Assembly (NCBI GenBank): GCA_001724265.1 | Contig: MEDY01000322.1 | Span: 1-34,364, forward strand | Origin: Rhizaria sp. SCN 62-66 | Lineage: Eukaryota; Rhizaria, unplaced | Direction of reading: 5' to 3' | DNA: 34,364 nucleotides | Part shown: positions 22,224 through 32,880 of the stretch, piece by piece | Layout of the letters: each line of letters opens with the position of its first letter | Position numbering within the stretch: position 1 is the first letter of the stretch | Notes under the pieces: generated by a model | Told to the model about the DNA's origin: nothing | The model's database searches: none | Seen by the model: the letters and a program-made list of their open reading frames with translations, nothing else | Position numbers and translations under genes: made by a program

Positions 22224-22701
22224 CTTCCAATGCGCCTGCGCATGCGGCACTGGCGACTGAGACGCCTCGGGGCCGAGTTAGTCTCGTTAGTTTGTTTGTT
22301 CGGCACTTTCTTTGTTACTTTAGTACGCGCGTCCTCAGTGAAAAAAAAATATTCGTTGTATGTCGTTATTTGTTGACTCATTTGTACTCTTTATTGTAGT
22401 TTTGCGGTCCGATAAAAGGTGAGTTAGCGTTCACACATAACAGACCTGAGCATATTTTTTCTTACCGTTACTAGTTAAGAAGCGTAAACTTCAGGTTTTT
22501 CTTCTGATTACTAGATATTTCGAGAAGCCACACGTTCTAGTATTGGCTTTGTTTGACGTTACTGATGCGATGACACTCGTCATGTTTGAATCGCGCTCTA
22601 AACTTACACTATAACTTCCCTGACTCTGTTGTCGTTATGAGTTACAGGGAATATCGACGCAGTCGTGCGCATAGACTTGCTGTCTCCACGTACTCTCTCG
22701 C
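22224..22701. other. Convergent 3' regions
   Basis: AT-rich non-coding DNA between the small membrane-protein gene (+) and the RING/IBR gene (-). I see no gene or strong structure here. Confidence 0.5.
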
Positions 22702-25700
22702 TCAACTCAGGAAAAGCCTCTTGAATTCCGCTGTGCGAAACACTTCGAACTCCTTCGCTGTGTCTTTGCTGTTTGCAAAATACTCCGCCACTGCCCGCCG
22801 CTTTGACTGAGCAATTGCGTTGAACGCATCACGCACGCGCTTTGCACGCCGCTCAGTCCGCAAACGCGCGTAGTCACTTGGAGATGGAAAGAGGTTCTTT
22901 TGCAAGCCGTGACGCTTTGAACATTGAGAGACGTGTGTGTGCATTTCAGCCATGCCGTTCGTAACAACGTTAAAACACACGCCGCAAAAGCAGTGGTCAT
23001 ATGATCCTGTGTTGCACGAGTCGTCGTCCTGCTTCCGTTCGTTGTGAATGCACGACACAGCTGCGCAGCCTTCCCAGTCAATGACAAACCGCCGGCACGA
23101 AGGCTTGGGGCAGCGGTCAAGCAGGGCCTCGCGAACTGTAGCAATTTCCTTGGCATGCTGCTGCTCAAACACGGTTGAACGGGCAAACTCGGGATCACCC
23201 ATAGGGTAAGTGCACTTGCACGAAACGCAGCGAAAGTCTTTCCCTTTTATCGAGGCCTCTGTTTAAAAAATATTAATAGTACAGTGTACAGATAATGACA
23301 TGGACATTAAAGAAAACCAATGTGAGAAATTACCACAAATGCGTTTGCTTTTGGATTAAAACACAAATCACTCATATAGGTTATAGAACCAACGTTTTTG
23401 TTTAATGGTGCACAAATAAATATTTTGTTTGACGTACTGTTATCAATGAGATTTGTCGCGAGTTGAACCTCTGAACACTTGGTTGCAGGGCACTTGACAT
23501 ACTTGACTTCCTTTTGCGCAGCAAGAAAGTCGTCGCGAGACTTTGTAAGCATCGCGTGTATGTCGTCTTTGGAAAGTGCGGCCCATGGCACGTCACGTAA
23601 CTGGTATGGCTTCTTGCAGACGCCGCAGTGGCATCCGTCACGCTTGATGTTGGCAACAGCTGCCGAGAGGCAATCAACGCACACAACATGGTTGCACTTG
23701 ATGGGCGCAATGCCAACGTTAAAGCGAGTGATTGTGTCGCCGCAGACAATGCAGCTGTCGGGAGCAACAACGTTCAAGATGTTGCTTGGAGGTTGGTCGA
23801 CATAGTTCTCGGCTGTTCCTGACATTAAAGCAACAAAATCATCAACCTGGCTTTGAGTTCCAGAAAGATAAAACACTTTGTTGAGTAATGATCTTTCATT
23901 CACAGCTGCAGTGACGCTTGTAACGTCTACAGCAGCTTTGAGGACATCAACAGGAATATCATAAACTGACTCAAATTTGACATCAACACACTCGTAAGAA
24001 AGCACTTTCTCTTCAAAAGAGAGCACAGCAGCGCGCACGCGCTCGCACCGGTATGCGTTGCCGTAGAAGTAAACATGTCCTGATTGCGCACACAACTTGC
24101 CCCAGCACCTTTCGCTAGCATCACCACCGTTGCTGAAGCTGCCAACGGTGCCAGTAGTAATATCTGACGTAAAACCCTCGCCGTGTTGACCAAACAGAGC
24201 CGCGAGATGGGCACGCGCGGTCGGACCAGTCATGCGGGAGAGCGCATCGGGACGAGAAGTTGAGATTCTATGCTTGATAAAAGAGAATGTGTTGTGGAAC
24301 GCTTCTTGAGCGCGCATTGCTGCGTGCTCTCCTCCAACCATCACATTAATCTAGTACCGACGCAATTGAGTGCACCAGCTGTCCGAAACGCCAACCTGAC
24401 TCCGAACTCTCATGATATCAAGAGCCTGCTTCAGAAGATCGCACATGTATGACCCCACAGCATGACCGACATCTGGCGGCAACTCCACTGTCATACACAC
24501 CATGTCGCGATACTCAGTCACGTTTTCACCCCACAGTGCTTTGCGATCAAGACTATCTGGGACGAGACTTTCTTCAGTATCAAAAAAGAACAAATCCTCC
24601 TTATCTTTGTGTGTCCGGCCGTACCCGTACATTATTGGTACATCAGACAGCGTAGGATGGCTTGAATAGTAGGCTGATTCCGAGGGCACGCCCCACGTAA
24701 AGCGAGTGCATTTGCGCACGAAAATCTCAGAGGATGTGTAAAAGTCACCATGCTTAACGCATGTAGGAATCATCATTGGTTCTACGTATTTCGATTCATA
24801 AACAGATTTGATAGCTTTAGCATCCGAGTTAGAAGTGCAAAGAACCACGTCATGCACACGTCCTTCTGTGCCTGGGATTCGGGTGACAGAACGCGAGACC
24901 TGAGGCTCCAGTGAAGACAAAAACTGTGGTAGCAATAGGTGTTGCACGCCGCTCTGAGTTTCACCGTTGCACGATGAGGTATTGATGAAGACTGCTGCTG
25001 TTTTAGCGTCTTCGCCAAGCAGCAAGGTCTCTGCCACAAGACCTGCTCCACAGTGCAACGTTGTGCCACAGCCCAGGTCAAAGCAGTAGATCTCTTTCTC
25101 GATGTACCTTAGCGCTTTGACCATTACAGACCTCAGTCCCTCATCAATTAGGCGATTGGGATGCATTGCTCCCAGATAGCGAATATAATTCGCACCAAGA
25201 GAGTAGACACCTTGCCCGCTAGAGTTGTTGTTACAGTTCAATTTGTCTTCCAACTCCGCCTTTGACCCGAAGACTGCGCGAATGATTCCCGTTGAGTAAG
25301 GATTGTCTTCCACAAATATACTCTTCGGGTTGTTTTGGGTGCCCTTAGCCTCGTAGTCACGGAACTCGGTGCCGGCAAGGTTTTTAGCAATTGAGGTAAT
25401 TGTGTCGACAGTCTTGCCGGCGGCGGCCCTCAGTGCATGAACCCAAATTCTAGCGTCAACAGCGTTAAAGCTCGACACAATATCACGTTCAGCCGCGCTA
25501 GCAATCTCAGTAGCCTCTGAAGCGTCCCTAAAAAGGACACCCACCGTCTTCCGCAGATGCCAAAAACACATTAGTAACCTCACTGAGTTCTTGGTGTTAT
25601 TTATGCCATTGCGGTGCTGCTGCGCCAGGAGGGGGTTTTCGGGCTCTGCATCTGTCATGGCGGCCGAAAGCTCATTGCACGCATCAGTCTCGAGCGGGAT

Positions 25701-28434
25701 AATCGCATCAGCCTCCGCGCGCGTTGCAGTCTTTGCGGCACTAAGCGTGCTGAGTCCAGCCAACCGCGCAAAGTTTGCAGACTTGGGCACCACAGCAACA
25801 CTCTGAGGCGACGCAGCGGTTCCGACAGCGGAGGCGGCAGCGGACACAGCCAAACTGTACGCATCGAACGCCTTCTCAGCACGGTTCTTAGCGGAATGAA
25901 TCTTGATCCGAAAGACGATGACAGCATTTTCGAGTTTTTGCAACATGAGGTCGTTGCACGTGTGCGCTCGCAGCGCTAAATGGCAGAGACTGGGAATAAA
26001 CACAGGATTGGCGGAGTTGTTACGCCAGCGTCCTGCATCGAGCTCTAAGCGATCATGCATGGCTCCTCGCTCAGACGCCTGTTCAAAAATCAGCCCGGGC
26101 ACTGCAGCTGCGATCGCGTTCAGGCCAGCGTCATCACTCGGGTTGTCAATAAGTGACAAGAGATGACAGACCAGCACATGTGGTGACACACGCGCGGGGG
26201 ACAACACCGGAAGTGCCAAAGGAGGAGTTTCGGAATCATCGTCGGAATTCTTATACGGTAAAGGCGCCACCGGAGTCAGGGCAAATGCTGTCATCGGCTC
26301 ATCGCCGAACGGCAGCAGCTGCTTTGACGCCGTGCAGGTGCTCACAGAGGGCATCCACACTTGGCCTCGCTTAGGGGACAGCCACTCCAATACAGCTGCA
26401 CGACGAGCATTCTGGAGTCGCGCAATTGCCGCCTCGGCGCCGGGTTTAGGGTGATTAATGTCAAGCTGAAGCATGAACGCAGTGTCATCAAGGCTCAAAA
26501 AACTTACACGCCCAGTTGCGGCGGGATGCGCCCACACCGCAGGCACGCCTGCAACCGAGGGCTGCTTGAGCAGCGGGAGCAGCAGCGGCGTGAAGGCGCC
26601 GCAAGCACCAGCTGCGCTGTGCAGCTGTGTCGTAGTAGTATCTTCAGGCAGGAGCGGAGTCGTTTGAAGCCGTGCAATTACGGGATCAAGACAGCGACGC
26701 AGAAGCTGCAGTGCGCGGCGCTGGCGCTGACTGAGATGAGTGAACTCTGGACCGCTCTTGGGAACATCAAGAAGCAAGCTGAGGATGATCGTGAGAAGTT
26801 CGCTGATGACGCCAAAGCGCACCGTGCTTGAAGAAAACAGCGGAGTGAGTGAGTGCTCGATCCAAAGACCGAATGCGGGTGCGCTGGAAATGAGCTCTAC
26901 AACTGTCTTGGAGTTACCAGTCGCACTTGTAGTGGGATTGAGATGGAACTCCCGTTCAGCAAAGGCGTTCACATCAGCAGCCAGCGCATGTGCTAGCAAC
27001 AATCCCAGAGTGAAAACGCAATAGCTACTGTCGTCATGATGCGGTCCAGGCTGGATGATATTCATAGCGCGCGCTTCCCGATGAATGCCCTCGAAAAATC
27101 GAGAGCAGAACATTTGGTGATTGACTAAAGGAGTCGTCGCGTCCACAATGGAGTGGATTTTTGCGGGACGCGTGGGGGCACGCATGGCAAAGAAGGCGCA
27201 GAGCGCGAGGGACCATTGGCGCTCAGTGTCGGTAGCGGCAAAACTGGCGGCGACGACGGGCACTGACGCGTAATCTAATGTCACAAGAGGACCAACGATA
27301 GAGTCATCAGTGCGTGTAACACCTGCAAGCCAGAGTAATAGTGAAACGTACTCGGGTGAACGCATGGTGTTGAGGTTCTTCTTGGTGTATGCCACGACCA
27401 TTTGCGGCGTGACTTTACTCACATTAGTCACACTCTCTGCGGTGACGTCATTCTCGGCGTTGTAGCAGATCGACAGAAACGTCATTGTGCGGCAGTTCGC
27501 ATAGTTGACGCGCGTGAGCTGCATCAACGCAACTGCAAAATCGATGGCGCCCAGCGCTACGCATAACCGCAGTGCACGGGTGAGGGCTTCCAGAGCAGCG
27601 CCGCGCAGGGCGTGGCAGACTGAGAGCGATGCATCATCATCGTCTTTGGGCAGCGAAACAGCTGACGAGAAGATGCTGCGAACGGCGGCAATGCGCTCCT
27701 TTAGGGACATGCTCACGGTCTGGGGGAAGAGCTCAATAAAAGCCATGTTCCACCATTGCGCTGGAAAATTCTTTGCGTAAGCGATGTTTTCTGGCTTCAG
27801 GGCAAAGTTTAACCACGAAACAAGGTGCGTTGTCACTAGCTCTTGGACTATCTCGACGTGACAGTTCGCAGGGGAGTAGGCAAGTTGGATCTCGAGAGTT
27901 TGCAGCCGAATAAGAAGGTGCCACAAATAATGATATGCAGAAGCACAGGGCGGCATTGTGCTGACTCTGAGCACTTGCTAAAATAAATGTGCGGCGACTT
28001 CTTTGCGGCCGGAGGGTCTTTAGTAGGAAGTCGAAACACGAGTCAATGGCACGTGAAGTCCAAAGAATTTGGGATGAACAGTTTGATTGAAATAACCGGC
28101 AAAAAAATAACAAAAAAGGGGCGCTTTTGGAGAACATTTATATGTTTAAAAAAAAACAGTAATCTTTCATTCGACGATCTAGATCTGCCTCAGGAGTTTC
28201 TTGGACCTTTGACATGAGGAATATTACAACCTGCTGTTGCCACTTGAATACCATGTTGAAATGACCGTGACCATGAAGAATCATGTGAACGATGTTATTG
28301 TGTATTTGCTCGAGGCGTGTCATCAAATGCAGTACAAAACTGCCCAGACATTGGTAAACCGTAATTCTAATGTAACTAATCTTATCTAGTGGTATAAAAC
28401 ATTCATACAGCTAATATAAGCATTCACTTGTCAT
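22702..28434 (-). CDS. Large protein with C-terminal RING/IBR/RING2-like module (putative E3 ubiquitin ligase)
   Basis: Proposed exons: 28434 to about 28150; from between 28018 and 27977 down to 23334; and 23256-22702 (TGA). This gives roughly 1800 residues with TAG at 24351 as sense. RING1-like: CIVCGD, CNHVVCVDC, CHCGVC (about 23757-23626). A second module starts with CPATKC and is completed across the last intron by FRCVSCKCTYP. A RING2-like end follows: CPKPSC, WEGCAAVSC, FCGVC, HTHVSQC (about 23115-22920). In RBR ligases the Cys of the GC motif in RING2 accepts ubiquitin; the Cys in WEGC is the candidate here. The upstream 1200 residues are helical and unrecognised. Composition is ordinary, with few homopolymers, unlike every neighbour. 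The exon 1 to exon 2 junction is unresolved, and exon 1 rests on codon-like sequence only. Confidence 0.7.
23257..23333 (-). other. Last intron of the RING/IBR gene
   Basis: 77 nt, AT-rich. Donor GTG|GTAATT at 23333, acceptor TTTTTTAAACAGAG, phase 0. Splicing joins NPKANAFV to ASIKGKDFRCVSCKC, restoring a Cys-rich module. The acceptor could alternatively be CAG two bases earlier. Confidence 0.75.
24351..24353 (-). other. In-frame TAG in the RING/IBR gene
   Basis: The codon follows WCTQLRRY and precedes INVMVGGEHAAM in one frame; the RING and IBR modules lie downstream. Without read-through, the zinc module would be severed from the 1200-residue N-terminal region. The rival explanation is a 45-nt phase-0 intron (CAG|GTTGGC to TACTAG). 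Confidence 0.65.
27978..27980 (-). other. Possible sense TAG or splice acceptor
   Basis: Sequence CATTTATTTTAG|CAAGTG fits a 3' splice site well. The same bases, read as codons with TAG as Gln, give KEVAAHLFQQVLRVS, also protein-like. The two readings cannot be separated by eye. Confidence 0.4.
28411..28413 (-). other. Possible sense TAG near the RING/IBR N-terminus
   Basis: ATG 28434 gives MTSECLY, then TAG, then LYECFIPLDKISYIR and further coding-like sequence to 28141. If TAG is not sense, the start would move to ATG 28323. Confidence 0.4.
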
Positions 28435-28575
28435 AGTGCTTGATAAAAACGGCGATTTGTCACCTAACTCGTTGACGCGCACTCTGGCAGTGAGGTCTGC
28501 AGGCCAGTCAGCCCCCCGCTCGATGCAAGTCGCTCGCGGCCACGACTCCGCGCCACTCAGAGGCGCTGGCGCGGC

Positions 28576-29110
28576 TCACTCGTAGCCCGGCGGCTGGTGC
28601 TGCAGCAGCAGCGCGCGCACGCGGTCTTCGAGCGCAGGCGGCGGCGGCGCGGCCGGCGCAGCAAGCGCGATCGCAGTGGTGTTGGAGCCGCCGCGGCCTT
28701 CGGCTCTGTCGCCTGCGCTATAATCGAGCCCGTGGTCAGGGTCGTGATCGGGGCCGTGGTCAGGGCCCAGCGAGGGCAGCGGCAGCATCTCCAGCTCCCC
28801 TGCGCGCGCAGAGCCTGGAGAGGGCGCGGAAAGTGGAGAGGTCGGCGCGCGGACCGGAGAGGCCGGGACGAGAAGGGGCGACTCCGCCGTCTCCGCGGCT
28901 GAAACCGGAGAGGTCTGCGCCCCTCCAGCGCCAGTGCGCGAAGCTGAGGGCTGCGCGGGCAGCGAGTCCGGACTCTGTCCGTGACTGTAGCCGTCGCAGC
29001 CGTCGCCGTAGCTGTTGTCGCCGAGGCTGTGGCCCGCACTGCCGCTGCCGCTGCCGCCGCCGCTGCCGCCGCCGGGACTGGGACTGGGGCTGCGGCAGTG
29101 GTGGTAGGGC

Positions 29111-29142
<32 letters not shown>

Positions 29143-32100
29143 TTGTTGTTCAGAGGAATCGCCATTCGCAGCGTTGGTGCTGTCGCCGTCGAAACTAAGC
29201 CGCATCGATGGCGGCTTAAGTTCTTCGTCCTCGCCCTCATCACCCTGCTGCGGCTTTGCTGCCGCACTGCCACTGCAACTGTGGCTGCTGGTGTGGCTGC
29301 CACGGCTGCTCCCGACGCTGAGGCCGTCTGCCTCCGAGTCCGTCGCCGCAGCGGCCGCCTCAGAACCGCCACCGAGCCCCGCACCGCCGCGGGGGATGCC
29401 CTGCAGCGTCGACGCAGACTGCAGCGGCGACTGCCGGTCCTGCTGCTGCTGCTGCTGCCTCTGCTTGCGGTGCTGGGCGTAGGCCGGCGAGGATGCCGAA
29501 GACGATGACGGCGACGGCGTCGGTGGGTCGTATAAATACATGTCCCCATCCCCATCCTTGCCGCAGTCCTTGCTCTTGCTCCCATCCGGACCGTGACTTT
29601 GGCCGTGGCCCTCGCGGCCGCGGTCGCGGGGCGGGCTGGGACTGAGGCTCACGGTCACTGACACGGCCGGGCGCAGCCGCGCTGGAGCCGCGGCGGGCGC
29701 AGCGCTGCCAGCAGCAGTGGCGGCAGCAGCAGTAGAACAAGGGGTCGCGCTGGCACCAGCGCGGTGGGGAGAGCCTGTCACGGCGGCGGCGAGCGCGGCG
29801 GCGGCGGCTGCTGGGGAAAACGCCCTGGGCCGGGACTTGGAGCCGCCGCCGCCGCTCGCACTGGCCGCCGCGGCCGAGCTTGCACTCGGATTGCCAGGCG
29901 CAGTCGCACGCGCCCGGGGACTAGCCCGGAGGCTGGTCTTGGCTGCAGCGGCAGTGGTCGCAGCAGGGGCGGCGGCGGCGGCGGTGCTGCTAGCCATGGA
30001 CTGTGGACTCTTGTCTGTGCTCTTGCGAACGCTCTGCGTCTTGATCTTGCTCTGTGCGCCCATGCTCGCTGCGCCGCTGAACGACGCCGCCGCCGACCGC
30101 AGCGGCGACGCGGACGGGGACGCGGACGGAGACACGGAGGAGTTGAGCGAGATGACGCTGACGTCGTCGTCGGCCATGCACGCCGCGCTTAGATGCTGGC
30201 GCGGGGTACTTAGATCCGGGCTCACGGGGGGACTTAGACGCTCGCTGGTCGCCTTGGTCTTGGCGGCCTCGGCCTCCGCAGCGCTGGCGTAGACGCGGGT
30301 GCGCGTGATGACCACGGCCTTGCCGCCGCCGCCGAAGCCGCCGCCGCCGAAGCTGGTGGCGTCCGGGTCAGATCCGTCGCCGTCGTCATTGTTGTTCGCG
30401 TGGGTGGTGTTGTTACGATTGTTGCTACTGGTGTGTCCGTCGTCGTCGTCTGCGTCAGTGTCGGAGTCTGAGAGGTAGAGGCTGGGCTCCGTGTCGATAC
30501 CCAGCACCTCGGTCGGCGCGGCAGCAGGTGCGGTTGCAGCGGCAGCGGCGGTGCGGTCAGCGGGCACAGCGGCCGCGCCATTGGCGGCGACCACGGGCAG
30601 CTGGGGCAGCCGTGGCGTCGACCCCAGCCCGGGACCCGCGGCGTCCGCGGCGGCGGCGTCTCCGACGTCGCTGCGGCCGCGGGCAGCAACTGTGGGCGCA
30701 GAAGCGACCGCGGGCGCCGCAGCGGCAGATGGCACCGCGGCGACTGTGGGCGCGGGGCCGGGGCCCAGACTGGGCCGGCTGAAGCGCGAGACTGAGCGTG
30801 GAGCAGACCGGTCAACAGCAGCAGTTGCAGCAGCAGTCGTCGCGGTTTCGATACCGCGAGCAGTGCCGCGGCTGGGGCTGGGACTGAAGCTCGCCCGGGC
30901 CCGGGGCTGGGGCTGAGGCTGGGGCCGAGGCTGGGGCTGGGGCTAAGGCCGGGGGTTCGCGGCGACAGCGACGCTCGCGGCGGCACTAGAGGCGCTGCCG
31001 AGGTTGGTGTGGGCGCCTGTGCCCGCGCTGCTGGGGCGGGGCCGGGAGCGGGACCGGGCGAGGAACTGAGACTGCTGAGACTGCTGAGATTGCGAGAGCG
31101 AGGGCGAGTGCAAATGGGCGTGGGCAGGGGAAGGGGGGGGACGCGCGCTACGTGGCGTTGCAAGGCCCTTAGACGAGGTGGCGGCAAGCCCCTTAGACTC
31201 GTCGGACTTGAACTCCACACCAGCAGCAGCAGCAGCAGCAGCACCAGGCACGCGCCCCTTGGACTGCGCGCGCTCCCCCCTAGAGGACATCAGAAACTCC
31301 TGAGCACAACTCCCCGCACCCGCACTCGCGCTCGCGCTCGCGCTCGCGCTCGCAGCTGCAGCCGCCGTTGCAGTCGCTGGATCATGTGCATGTGATTGCG
31401 CCTGCGCCCGTGCCTGGGACTGGGCCTGAGCCTGTAACTGTGACTCTGGTTGCGGCTGAGAGGCGGCCGCGCGCGGCGGCGGCGACTGCGGCCGCAGCAC
31501 GGGGATGCGCGACGGCGACATCGCCCGGTCGCGCTCGCGGTCGCGGTCACTGGATGCGTCGTTACCGCCACGGTTCTGGGTTTGCGGCGGACGCTGTGGC
31601 TGCGAATGTGACTGCAATGCAGCCTCAGTCTACGCCCGCGCCTTCGCCTGAGGCTTGGCCTGGGGCCTGGCCTGCGGCTTCGCCTGCATCGGCGCCGGCC
31701 GCGGGCTGGGACCGGGGCTGTGCGCAGCGCGAGAGCTAGCGCCAGAGCCAGAGCCAGAGCTCGGGCGGGCGCGGCCGGCGGCGCCAGGGCCAGTGATGTC
31801 GTAGCGGCTACGCGGCGTGGGGGGCAGTGCAGGCGCAGGCGCGGCAGCAGCGGCAGCGGCGGCGGCGGCGGCTGCTGCTGCGGCGGCGGCGGCGGCAGCG
31901 GCAGCCTCAGCCTTCCTGTTGGCCTCGGACGCGGCCTCCGCCTTGGCGACTGCGGCCGCTGCAGCCGCAGTCGCCGCCGCCGCCGCCGCCGCCGCAGCAG
32001 CCTCGGCAGCAACGGCCACGGCGGCGGCCTCGGCCTCAGCCTGTGCCTTGGCCTCGGACGCGGCGGCCGCCGCGGAGGCCGCGGCGGCGGCGGCGGCCCC

Positions 32101-32836
32101 CGCGGCAGCGGCGGCCTGCGCCTGCGCCTGCGCCTCAGCCTGGGCCTGGGCCTGGGCCTGGGCCTGGGCCTTGGCTTTGTTCTGTGCCACTGCATTCGCA
32201 GCGACAGTGGCAGAGGCGGGGCGAGGCCGCGGGCTGAAGCCTCGGCCGGAGTGACCGTGGGCCGCTGTTGCGGGCGACTGAGAGCGCAGCGCAGTGCGGG
32301 GCGAGTGCGAACGCACGGCTGAGCCGAAAGCAGTCTTTTGGGCAGGGGTCGGGACCGCGACTGAGCCTGCGGCTGCCCTCGTGTAAGAAGTAGTATTGGT
32401 GCTGCTGTTGTTGTTATTGTTGTTTTGTGAGGCTGCAGCGTCGAGCTCGCGGCTTAACTTCCGCGCGACGTCCGTCTGCGCCTCCTTAGACAGCGCCGCC
32501 CCCTTAGACGACGAGGGAGACAGCGCACGCGTGGCAGCGCTACCGAGCCCTTTAGACGCGGCAGCGTCCCCCTTAGACTGCGAGGCCTCAGCACCGCGAG
32601 CGCCCGCGCCCGCGCCGACGCTCGCGCTCGCGGCAACGGGAGACGGAGCTGAGGTCGCGACCGCGACAGGGGAATCAGCCGCAGACGCGGACGCGGTCGC
32701 AGCTGCGGCGTTTGGAGCGCCCGGCACGCGGGCGCCCGCAGCAACGGAGCCGGGGCGCGGGCTAGCCAGCGGCAGCGGCAGTGGCGGCCGGCGCTGCGAG
32801 TGCGCGTTTGACGGTGACGGCGAGGGCGCAGGCGCA

Positions 32837-32880
<44 letters not shown>

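Noticed and set aside
27733-28137. 134-codon - strand frame beginning MFSKSAPF
   Set aside because: It overlaps the large RING/IBR exon in another frame and lies mainly in the probable intron; kept only as a reminder that the exon 1 to 2 junction is unresolved.
6361-31632. Ordinary stop-codon read-through or sequencing errors as the cause of all in-frame TAGs
   Set aside because: Errors or leaky stops would affect TAA and TGA too. Only TAG is found, it is repeated in five genes, and its contexts favour Gln codons. No common read-through context follows the TAGs.
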